A DNA stretch of 64,000 bases from Malachius bipustulatus (lineage: Eukaryota; Arthropoda; Insecta; Coleoptera; Melyridae), in contig OU342637.1 of NCBI GenBank assembly GCA_910589415.1, positions 25,519,162 to 25,583,161 on the forward strand, written 5' to 3'. A model generated the notes under the pieces. It saw only the letters and a program-made list of their open reading frames with translations. It was not told where the DNA came from and ran no database searches. Shown piece after piece: positions 23,978 to 32,833 of the stretch; positions within the stretch are counted from its first letter, which is position 1, and every line of letters begins with the position of its first letter. A program made the position numbers and the translations under genes.

Positions 23978-26049
23978 CAATGATATCTTAACCTCTATAG
24001 ATCGAGTGTTGCCGTATGCCGCCGTGCTAACCGAGTGACGCCAACATGAGAAAAGGATGGGTAGATACAAATACTCACGTGTTGGTAGAAGAGCGCGATG
24101 TTATGTAGGCAGAAAGCTCCAAATTTAACATTAGAATAAATGGGAATTGCTATTCAAAAATTACTTTTTTCCTTATATTTCTTTTTTAAAGCATTAAAAA
24201 AAAAAAAAAACTACAACACATAACTAGTGAACCCAATATGTAAGTAATGAAGTTTAAATCTAGTAATTTCTCTCACAAGAATCCAATAAAATTAAAATAA
24301 CATGATAGGTACCTACTTCTGTTTCTCATGATAAACTTTTATTAAGATTCTATTAACTTAAGAGGTGGATTTTTTGGATTTTAATGAAATAGGAAAGGAA
24401 ACAATTGATTGAAATTAATAATTTTCTGTTTTATTCTATAATATATTAATTTTTTACATTTTATGTTTTACGATTTTTTCACAAAAACATTTGCATTCTG
24501 ATATAAATTTGTATTTACAAAAAAAATTTAAAACTGAAAGAATTACAAAAAATAAAGAAACAATAACTGCATAAATTTACTGTTTCATTCTATAATATAT
24601 TTATTTGCAACCAGATAGGTACATCATTGACAGGCTTAATTAAATATAACTTAATTGAAGCTTCAAATTACACAAATTACGTATAGGTAGTATTAAATTA
24701 GTATAGGTAGTATTTAATGTGACGTCACATAATATGATTTTTTAAACTTAATCGTACCATATAATATTCTATTTCTTTATAAAAAACCAATAATATGCAT
24801 GATAAAAAAGTTAAAATGAAAGTAAAAAAAAATATAAAGCATAAAAAGGCAAGTCAGAAAAACATTATAACTTTTTCTTAGCTGTTTCTCACCTTTAACA
24901 TGGAAAAGCATGACAAAGAAATATTTTTTGACTTTTTCAAATGATTTAATAAATCTTTGAGATTTCGAATACTATGAAATTGTCTTCTATTCTTTTTTTA
25001 TTCTTTATAAGACCAGAACGCCTCTCCAGTTGTTTCTGAGCCATCTTGTACATTAACATCGCTTTTTTTTTCTTCTGCATGTCTTGCAAAGAGAAATCTC
25101 CGGGATATATGTATCGCTCTTCTTTTTACTGCAAACATATATTTATAATAAAATATTATTTTCCTGATGATAGCTAACGCACTTACTTTTTTCTTACATT
25201 AGCGTATATTTGAAGAAGTTGTCCTTCGATGCTCATCATAATACTGACTTCTAAAAAAGTTTAAAACAATTAACATTATGTAGAGTTAAATATTATGTTA
25301 GTTCTAATAAAATAATGTTTTTTGTTGCCCATCATAGAATGTTTAGTATCTAATCACAGCAATAATACACTTTACCTTGAAGTCGAGGGAATTGGTTCAC
25401 TGTTCGGAATAAATGTGGATTTGGATTCTAATAGATTTTTTCGTCCACAGGCGGGTTTTCTTTTTAGATCTCTTGGAAATTCGAAAACCGAGGGCACTGC
25501 ATTTTTCCTTAATCTTTTTCGATCATTTAAAATTGTGTCAATATAATCTTGAAAAGGAAATGTTTACTACACAATCTAGATCCTGCCGTAACCTTAAAAT
25601 CCATTCTTTTCGTCGCCAAGATCCATTGCTTCTGCAGATCCGGATTCTTTGGGAAACTGTTTCAGAAGTTGGATTAATAATTTCATGCTTTAATTTCTGC
25701 TATAAATCAGTTCAATTAAAAAATATATCAGAAACACATTACTCACCAGTGAAATCATAGTGGCTTTCAATTTACTATAACTGGCTGTACAATTATAAGC
25801 AGCACATGAAAATACCATTTTTAGAAACTTTAAATATCTATTTTTCTGTTGAACCACTTTTGAAAACAAATAAACGTTAGTAAGTTATTGAAATTTAACG
25901 AACAATTTCACCATATTTACATGTATCCTTACGGCGATTTGCAATGTTTTGCCTACCTATTCTCCCTATCCTTTTCTAACGCATGACTTTTATGTTGGTG
26001 TCACTCATCTCTCTCTTCACTTGATCTAAGAGAGGTTAGTATATCATTG
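23978..26049 (-). mobile_element. P-element derivative keeping only the THAP region
   Basis: Inverted termini caatgatat(c/a)(t/c)taacctct, with further matches for about 100 bp (gtgacgccaacatgagaaaag against gtgacaccaacataaaag). Flanked by GTTTGAAC at 23970-23977 and 26050-26057; the copy at 36333-36791 has the uninterrupted site. Eight-bp duplications are typical of P elements. The minus strand encodes a THAP zinc finger (see 24950-25818) but no transposase core. Its left 140 bp equal the 3' terminal region of the P element at 58480-58620, so the two belong to one family. Confidence 0.85.
24950..25818 (-). pseudogene. THAP-domain gene remnant in the P derivative
   Basis: Minus strand. Exon 1, 25818-25747, reads MVFSCAAYNCTASYSKLK, the start of a THAP finger (C-x4-C). 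Exon 2, from about 25655, reads FPKNPDLQKQWILATKRMDF, then C-S-K-H-F, i.e. the Trp, Cys and His of the C2CH motif. After a one-base shift near 25557 the frame continues to RKRLRKNAVPSVFEFP, the AVPxxF box that closes THAP domains, and ends at a GTAAAG donor near 25374. Downstream pieces to about 24955 encode a Lys-rich helical segment. The exon 1/2 join does not give a clean phase, so the gene is probably damaged. An intact ancestor would bind the element's ends. Confidence 0.75.
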
Positions 26050-26788
26050 GTTTGAACAGCTGAATGTCATATTTTTGGCACATTTGATCACAGGCGTAGA
26101 TATCAAGTGGAAAAAAGCAAAGTTTGAAAAATGAAACAAAATAATAACACGAATAGAAATCGATAATCCTCTTCCTCTTTCAGTGGGTATTAAAAACAAA
26201 ATTACGGATTTATATAAGATCTACGAAACTGTAGACTTTAGTATCTAACACGTAGTTACTGAGAAAAATACGTTTTAAATAAACGGACTTAATAACAAAT
26301 TATGTGAATTTTTAGACACTTGTACGTTCATGGAAAATCTGACGTTTATGAAGTCAAATTTGACATTCCCAACTTTTTGTGAGAATGAGAATGCGCTACC
26401 CTAGTAAAGCGGTAATACAGGTTCCCTAGTCGTTCCCATTGCCCAGCGCCCAGCCCCCAGCCCATTCATCTTGGCTGTATGCACAAGGGTGCCCAAGCCA
26501 CAGAAATAGAAATAGAAGAAGAAGACAGCAGACAGACCATTCCTTCACCTTCACCATTAACGGCATTAACCATAGACCTAGAATATATTCTAGGTCTATG
26601 GCCTATGGCATTAACTACTGTGTCCTGTGTCCCATTCCCATTTCCCATTACTTTACTTTTATGTGCTTTTATATTCTATTTCTATTCTATTAACCATTAA
26701 CCATCTCTGATTGATATACCAATAAATAAGTAATAAGATAATAATAGAGGTATTAATCAGCCGCAATTTCAAAGAAACGTTATCCATC

Positions 26789-28186
26789 ATGAGCTTAAAT
26801 GAGGGCAGCAATGATTATCGTACGGTTCAACATCAGCAGGTGGAGAAAATGATCATCAAAACGGAAGCCTCAGATGAGGATGATCAGTTTATGAAGTCCG
26901 AGGAGGAGGACTTCTTGCTACTCAACTCGGCGAAGTTGAAATGTGAAGATAAACCAAAGAACGGTGCTGGTTGCGAGCCGTCTTCTAAATTAAATAATTT
27001 TGAGAACACTTTTGAGGCACCTCTTTCAATAAAACAAGAACTGGAAGACTCATCGATGTCGACCTTGAAACAAGAGATCGACATCGAGGACCACAAACCG
27101 GGCTGGGAGCAGCTGACCGGGAGTCGTGATAGCCGTGGAATTGTTAAGGGTGGACTCGAGCCTTGTGAGTCTGTTCAAGAAAGTGAGGCACTTCAGGCAC
27201 GATCTTCGGGAAGTAACAGCGGAGGAGAGTTGAAGTATAACTGTGCCCATTGCGCGCATAAAACAAATATTAGATGTGCTTTTATCATACATTATAAACG
27301 TAAACATTCCAAAGATCCCAAAATGTACAAATGTGAAGAATGTTCATATGAGACCAGAATTAAATATAATTTGACTGCACATTATAAACGTAAACATTCC
27401 AAAGATCCCAAAATGTACAAATGTGAAGAATGTTCATATGAGACCGGAATTAAAAATAATTTCGCCCAACATTATATACGTAAACATTCGAAAGATCCCA
27501 AAATGTACAAATGTGGAGAATGTTCATATGAGACCGGAATTAAATATGATTTGACTGTACATTATAAAGGTAAACATTCCGAAGATGCTAAAATGTACAA
27601 ATGTGAAGAATGTTCATATGAGACCAGAATTAAATATAATTTGACTGCACATTATAAACGTAAACATTCCAAAGATCCCAAAATGTACAAATGTGGAGAA
27701 TGTTCATATGAGACCGGAATTAAAAATAATTTGACTGTACATTATAAACGTAAACATTCCAAAAATCCCAAAATGTACAAATGTGGAGAATGTTCATATG
27801 AGACCGGAATTAAATATAATTTCGCCCAACATTATACACGTAAACATTCGAAAGATCCCAAAATGTACAAATGTGGAGAATGTTCATATGAGACCGGAAT
27901 TAAATATGATATGACTGTACATTTTAAACGTAAACATTCCAAACATACTAAAATGTACAAATGTGGAGAATGTTCATATGAGACCGGAATTAAAAAGAAT
28001 TTGTTCCAACATCGTACATATAAACATTCCAAAGATGGTAAAATGTACAAATGTGGAGAATGTTCATTTGAGACCAAAACTAAATATAGTTTGGCCCGAC
28101 ATCATAAAGTTAAACATTCCAAACATACTAAAAACTGTACAAATGTGGAGAATGTTCATATGAGACCAAAATTAAATATGGTTTGA
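26789..28186 (+). CDS. ZNF copy 1: ten-finger C2H2 protein, frameshifted 3' end
   Basis: 465 codons from ATG at 26789. Residues 1-140 form an acidic N-terminus (MSLNEGSNDYRTVQHQQVEK) with several sumoylation-like I/L-K-x-E sites (IIKTEAS, IKQELE, LKQEID). Ten C2H2 fingers follow, C-x2-C-x12-H-x4-H, in an exact 30-residue (90-bp) period with linker HSKDPKMYK instead of the usual TGEKP type. The last residues, from about 28132, come from a two-base insertion in the AAAATG linker. The original array continued through finger 11, which is now split by the solo LTR, to 29196. It should be a nuclear DNA-binding protein; target and function are unknown. Confidence 0.85.
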   Translation: MSLNEGSNDYRTVQHQQVEKMIIKTEASDEDDQFMKSEEEDFLLLNSAKLKCEDKPKNGAGCEPSSKLNNFENTFEAPLSIKQELEDSSMSTLKQEIDIEDHKPGWEQLTGSRDSRGIVKGGLEPCESVQESEALQARSSGSNSGGELKYNCAHCAHKTNIRCAFIIHYKRKHSKDPKMYKCEECSYETRIKYNLTAHYKRKHSKDPKMYKCEECSYETGIKNNFAQHYIRKHSKDPKMYKCGECSYETGIKYDLTVHYKGKHSEDAKMYKCEECSYETRIKYNLTAHYKRKHSKDPKMYKCGECSYETGIKNNLTVHYKRKHSKNPKMYKCGECSYETGIKYNFAQHYTRKHSKDPKMYKCGECSYETGIKYDMTVHFKRKHSKHTKMYKCGECSYETGIKKNLFQHRTYKHSKDGKMYKCGECSFETKTKYSLARHHKVKHSKHTKNCTNVENVHMRPKLNMV

Positions 28187-28203
28187 CTAGACATTATAAA
28201 GGT

Positions 28204-28907
28204 TGAAGCACGCCAATGATTGGGACTGATATTGTAACTGTAGACAAAGAGTGAATTGTGTGAGGTGAGGGGTGAAACGAAGGAAAGGACCACCACGAAG
28301 CTGGATGGTAAGGGAAGTGCGAATTTCGACTACTGTGAGGAGAGTCGGGTACTAGCGGTGCTCGACGAAAGACAGACCCTTTCCTGCAAGATAGGCAGAT
28401 CGGTGTCTCCTGCGAGTGTTAATATTGGGAATAAGTAATAATAAGTAATATACAGAGTGTACTTTTAATAATAAAAATCCCGAGTGTTAATATTGGTAAT
28501 AATTTAGAAGTGTACCAAGCAATATAACTTCGTCTCCAATCTACAGTCTTCATCATCCGTTACCCAGAAGGGTAAAGCAGCAAGCAGCATAATCATCTTC
28601 AGTTTAACAATTCCATATATTCTTCAGTTTAATAATTATAATGTGGCAGTCAAGAGCCCCACCCCGGATGTTACCGTGAGTCTTTAATTATATTAAGCTT
28701 TGTTGAGTTTATTCTAGAATTTAAGTTATAACTTGTGGGGGATAAATTTGTAATTGTGTTGTACTTATGTAACAATATAGTATTATAGTAAAGTATATTT
28801 AATTAACTCTTCCTTTAATTAATGCAAAGTAATACTCAAAAGAACCTCCCTGAGAATTAGTCAAAAAGAAAAATCAAATGTAGGTGTCCCCAAAAAGGGG
28901 TGCTACA
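28204..28907. mobile_element. Solo LTR, 704 bp, inside ZNF copy 1
   Basis: Begins TGAAGCAC and ends GTGCTACA, the TG..CA borders of an LTR with a short imperfect inverted repeat, and is flanked by AGGT at 28200-28203 and 28908-28911. The zinc-finger sequence on both sides joins exactly at the duplication (acattataaaggt then aaacattccgaac). No internal retrotransposon sequence remains, so it arose by recombination between two LTRs. The 4-bp duplication suggests the Gypsy-type lineage, but this is not certain. Confidence 0.88.
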
Positions 28908-29199
28908 AGGTAAACATTCCGAACATACTAAAATGTACAAATGTGGAGAATGTTCATATGAGACCGGAATTAAAAATAATTTCGCTCAACATTATACACG
29001 TAAACATTCGAAAGATCCCAAAATGTACAAATGTGGAGAATGTTCATATGAGACCGGAATTAAATATGATATGACTGTACATTTTAAACGTAAACATTCC
29101 AAACATACTAAAATGTACAAATGTGGAGAATGTTCATATGAGACCGGAATTAAAAATAATTTGGCCCAACATCGTACATATAAACATTCCAAACAGTGA
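28908..29199 (+). pseudogene. 3' part of ZNF copy 1 beyond the LTR
   Basis: Continues finger 11 (KHSEHTK) and adds three fingers ending HRTYKHSKQ, with stop TGA at 29197. The three fingers match fingers 7-9 of the upstream array much more closely than their neighbours do, including the H-F-K-R variant in the middle one, which points to duplication or conversion of a three-finger block. Cut off from the 5' part by the frameshift near 28132 and the LTR. Confidence 0.85.
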
Positions 29200-29443
29200 T
29201 GCGAATTGTATTATACACGTTGTATAATACACTTGTATAATACGTATTTTTTGTATTATACCAGCACATTTTATACCGGTATTAAAAACAAAAAGAAGAA
29301 CTCTCTGAAATAGAAATTCCCAAATGACAGAACTGACAGAAGTGACAGAACCGAGACCATACCACGGCCATGATTACCATGTGTGATTGTGTTTGTTATT
29401 TTTAAAATTTAAAAAAATTATAATAATTAAAAAAATATCACTA
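29200..29443. other. AT-rich spacer after ZNF copy 1
   Basis: Contains a run of tgtataatac variants at 29208-29250 (short direct and inverted repeats of gtataatac). No gene seen. The motif cagtgatgcgaattg at the start looks like a hAT terminus, but I found no partner end. Confidence 0.4.
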
Positions 29444-29549
29444 CAGTGGAGTCTCGCTAATCCGAGTCCCGGTGTTCCGAGCTTCCGTGTGATCCGAGCT
29501 AAAAATAGAATTTACACGATCCGTATTAACCGAGCAACATTATGCTATA

Positions 29550-32254
29550 CTGAAGTTTCAGAATAGTAGGCACTAAGTTCTTAGAAATATTACGGACTTA
29601 AAGTAAACACATTGTTGCCAGCTTTTAATTCTTGGTGTTTTATCATTTTGTATTTTTATCATTCACATGCAGGTAAATGGTTGTAGGATAAAAAATACTG
29701 TGTTTTATTTGTTGAGTAATTTTTCTGCTATAATAATTTCACAACATCGATATTTAATAGCAAAAGATGTAGAATTTCAATGAGGTTCGGTCCCTTAAAA
29801 TATAATATATGGCAACATTACAGCAGTGTCAACAAGTACAAAGGATAAGCAGGTCCAACTTGCAGTAAGGTAAAGTAAGATGGATATATATCGAGCATGC
29901 TGCCAGTCCGTCCAAGGCAGCTCCGTATTCAGTGGCGTATCGTTCATGCTATTTTCGTGAGGGGCTGCAATATAACATTTATCGCTCCTTTAAATCCTTA
30001 ATATTTTATTTTTATGTTTATATTTGCTGAATTATTGAAGCATCACAAAAATTAAAAAACGCATGAAAATGAATGAAAAAGAATTCGCGGCAGTGGAATA
30101 ACCTGAACAAAAAGAAAAGTTGTTTGTTTTGGGCTGTTATTGGATGTCGATCGGGACTTGTATATTTTTCTCTTTCTGTTTTCTGGTTGTCAGAAAAGAA
30201 AAATTAATATTACCGGGGGAAGAAGATTCTCGACTCTCGGGAACAACAAAATTTTGAATATTTCATATTGTTCATAGACAATCTGTGAAGTAATTAAGAA
30301 ATACAAGCTAGAAAAAATCAATATCTTACTAATTTGTTAATAATTAGTTATTAGTTAATTATTTGGTAAAATAATAATACAATAATGATTCCTGTTTTGG
30401 GAATGAACTGAGTTCCAGGATACAGAAAAAGTTTAACTATAAGAAATTTACGGAATTACCATCCCGGAAAAACCCATACCCGGTCGACAATAAAGTGCAT
30501 AATTAGTGGGGATAGCTTGGTTGCTTTAAGGGTCGCTCATCAGATTTCCTGTCTGAATCTTATTTCTCAGTTCTCACTGTGGTGTAAACGGGAAAGAAGC
30601 AAGCTTCTTTGAGTGCCGAAGTGAAATACTGTTTAAATTTAAAGTTGTGAGCAATATGGAAGGCGAGAGCAGCCAAAGTAAACGTCGTCGTACGAATTTA
30701 TCTACAGGAGAAAAAACTATTATATACAACGTGTATTGTGGACTCCGTGAAAGGAATCAAAGTATGTTGGTAAACGATGTAGTTGCTTTGTGTAGTGATT
30801 TAACCAAAGTGTCAACTAGGAGTGTACACCGAATCTTGAAAACTTTCAAAGAGTCCAAAGGCGGAACAGAAAAGGTAGCTGAAAATATTGAAACAAGGGG
30901 GAGAAAACGCATTGACATTGATGATGACATAAAATACGCCGTTCGGAGAAAATTTCATTCGTTCTTTTTCCGAAATGAAATTCCAACATTAAAAGCAATC
31001 GCTGCCGAAATCAATTCGGATGACGCAATGCCGAAAATATCGCGACGTGTCTTATTGCGGACATTAAGACAAATGAACATAAGGCATATGAAAAGGCAGA
31101 GAAAAAGTCTTCTTATAGAAAGAGAAGAAATAATTTTGTGGCGGAGAAATTATTTACAAAAAATTCGAGAGTATCGTCGTGAAGGGAAGAAAATATATTT
31201 CTTAGACGAAACTTGGCTGAATCAAGGTCATACTGTTTCGAAAATTTGGCAAGATTTGGAAATAACAAGCCGTCGACAAGCTTTTTTTGAAGGTTTTTCC
31301 ACAGGACTAAAAGCGCCAGCGGGCAAGGGGCGGAGGCTCATAATAACTCACATAGGTAGTGATTCGGGTTTTTTGGAAAACGGATTGCTACTTTTCGAAT
31401 CGAAGAAAACTAGTGACTACCATGAGGAAATGGATGCGGAAAAATTCGAAAGCTGGTTTTTAAAAATTTTACCAAGCCTTGAGCCAAATTCGGTCGTGGT
31501 AATGGACAATGCTTCCTACCATAGTCGACGATTGGAGCCATCGCCAACAACTGCATGGCGAAAAGGTGACATCATTAACTGGCTGGCTCAAAGAAATATA
31601 CCATTTGATGACAACATGTTAAAAGTGCAACTATTAAACATCGCAAGGGCACAAATACCTCATTTTAAGAGATATGCTGTCGACGAATTGGCTCGCGAGT
31701 GCAACATCATTGTACACCGCCTCCCTCCTTACCACTGTGAACTGAATCCTATAGAACTTATTTGGGCTCAAATAAAAAACCAAGTGGCGAAACAAAACGT
31801 GACCTTCAAGATGGATGAAGTGAAACGCCTGCTAGCTACTGCAATAGGAGATGTGACGGCTGAAACATGGAGAAACTGCATCCGACATACTACAAAAGAA
31901 GAAGACAGAATGTGGGATCTAGACACAATAGTTGATGTTTCGGTTGAGCCATTAATTATCAACTTGAACGATAACGGTGATCGGGATAGTTGTCCATCAT
32001 CCGACGATTTTTCTTCTGACGATGACTAAGGTACTATTTTTTTCCTATTTTCTTTGCTATTTTTATTTTTGCTATATGCTATATTATTTACTATATGCTA
32101 TATTATTTGGAAGTTTACAATTATATTTCTCAATAAATTCATTATTGTCTGAACCTATTTTGATATTTTGCGTCCGCCACTGAATGCTCCAACTGAGCGC
32201 TTATACGTCACGACCACTTCCGAGAACTTAGTGCCTACTATTCTGAAACTTCAG
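29550..32254 (+). mobile_element. Complete DD82E mariner-superfamily transposon, 2.7 kb
   Basis: Perfect inverted ends of at least 31 bp beginning ctgaagtttcagaatagtag, flanked by TA (or TATA) on both sides, inside the Tigger-like MITE, so it inserted later. It encodes one open transposase of 457 residues with 1.1 kb of leader before it. Identical ends and an open frame suggest a young, possibly active copy. Confidence 0.9.
30656..32029 (+). CDS. Mariner-superfamily transposase, DD82E type
   Basis: The ATG at 30656 (MEGESSQSKRRRTNLSTGEK) is the first in frame and gives 457 residues. The N-terminal 150 residues look like paired helix-turn-helix domains with a GRKR AT-hook-like motif near residue 85. 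The DDE domain follows: FLDETW (Asp 184), VVVMDNASYH (Asp 284) and CELNPIELIW (Glu 367). There are 82 residues between the second Asp and the Glu, much more than the usual 34-41 and equal to the spacing reported for the DD82E (Sailor) group. The C-terminus ends in an acidic SSDDFSSDDD tail. No stops or shifts. Confidence 0.88.
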   Translation: MEGESSQSKRRRTNLSTGEKTIIYNVYCGLRERNQSMLVNDVVALCSDLTKVSTRSVHRILKTFKESKGGTEKVAENIETRGRKRIDIDDDIKYAVRRKFHSFFFRNEIPTLKAIAAEINSDDAMPKISRRVLLRTLRQMNIRHMKRQRKSLLIEREEIILWRRNYLQKIREYRREGKKIYFLDETWLNQGHTVSKIWQDLEITSRRQAFFEGFSTGLKAPAGKGRRLIITHIGSDSGFLENGLLLFESKKTSDYHEEMDAEKFESWFLKILPSLEPNSVVVMDNASYHSRRLEPSPTTAWRKGDIINWLAQRNIPFDDNMLKVQLLNIARAQIPHFKRYAVDELARECNIIVHRLPPYHCELNPIELIWAQIKNQVAKQNVTFKMDEVKRLLATAIGDVTAETWRNCIRHTTKEEDRMWDLDTIVDVSVEPLIINLNDNGDRDSCPSSDDFSSDDD

Positions 32255-32620
32255 TATAGGTTCCGCTTTATTCGAGCTATCGCATTCCCTGTTAAAGTAC
32301 ATACATACATTATGTAAATTACAAAACGGTACTGTAGGGATTATTTTTTTAATACAATAATAATGTACTGGCATAAATGTATTTCAATTTGAATTATTAT
32401 TTTTTATGTAGGTATAATACATAAATATGCGCGCGCACCTACATACAGGCATGCAGATGTACATATGTAATTACATATGTCGTGGGTTCGATTTAAGCGG
32501 AACAAAGTTCAGCGACGGTCGGATTAGACGGATTATTTTTTCATCCGTGAGATCCGAGTTTCCCGCAAATCCGAGCACCGTCCGGTCCCGTTTAGCTCGA
32601 ATGAACGGGACTCTACTGTA

Positions 32621-32833
32621 CTTACTTTACTTACCTTACTACTACAACCTACAACTGTAAACCGTTGATAGCCCTTGATTTAAGAGATCATTATAGATTA
32701 TAGAACCATCTATATCACTACAACTACTAGAAATAAATTACAAACTAGAAGTACCTACAATTAACATAAACTTACGAAGTCGAAGGCCCATTGAATATGT
32801 GAAGTGTTATCTAGTTTTGTAAATGAACTCGAA
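32621..32833. other. Spacer, possibly 5' region of the hAT element
   Basis: About 210 bp of AT-rich DNA between the Tigger-like MITE and the hAT transposase start. No terminal inverted repeat for the hAT element could be found here. Confidence 0.4.

Larger units (their letters stand above)
23901..26428. mobile_element. hAT-type MITE split by a P-element derivative
   Basis: Starts TAGGGAACCTGCATTACCGC at 23901 and ends with the inverse (gcggtaatacaggttcccta) at 26428, flanked by GTCGTTCC at 23893-23900 and 26429-26436. R3 at about 55535 has a single GTCGTTCC followed directly by cattgcc, so it is the empty site. Without the insertion at 23978-26049 this MITE would be about 450 bp and matches the copy at 36333-36791. 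Termini are shared with the 65-bp element at 6010-6074. Confidence 0.9.
22518..26788 (+). repeat. ZNF upstream repeat, copy R1, split by insertions
   Basis: Homologous to 54801-55644 (R3) over its left part and to 36296-37073 (R2) over its right part. Once the insertions at 22775-23201, 23549-23713 and 23901-26428 are removed, it is a continuous ~1.2-kb upstream region that ends at the ATG of ZNF copy 1. Shared landmarks include gtcaacgcgcagcctgtgac, cacagtgacgtcatgggcac and cattcatcttggctgtatgc. It contains TGACGTCA-like sites that could bind CREB/ATF-type factors. Whether it is the real promoter is inference from its position in front of two ZNF copies. Confidence 0.8.
29444..32618. mobile_element. 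Tigger/pogo-like MITE carrying a nested transposon
   Basis: Ends cagtggagtctcgctaatcc and the inverse of cagtagagtcccgttcatt, flanked by TA at 29442-29443 and 32619-32620. Inner sequence on both arms keeps the tccgag motif. Excluding the nested element at 29550-32254 it is about 470 bp and non-coding. A relative is at 40174-40731. These ends are of the type seen in pogo/Tigger elements. Confidence 0.82.

Noticed and set aside
25322..25760. Plus-strand ORFs in the P derivative
   Set aside because: The minus strand over the same DNA gives a clear THAP domain, so the plus-strand frames are shadows.
26884..28077. Antisense frames of 70-85 codons across the ZNF arrays, repeated at 37169 and 28992
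   Set aside because: They recur only because the sense repeats recur; composition follows the reverse complement of the finger codons.
26789..29199. Evenly spaced 90-bp repeats resembling a CRISPR-like array
   Set aside because: The period is one zinc finger and the repeats encode C2H2 units in frame; there are no spacers and the genome is eukaryotic.
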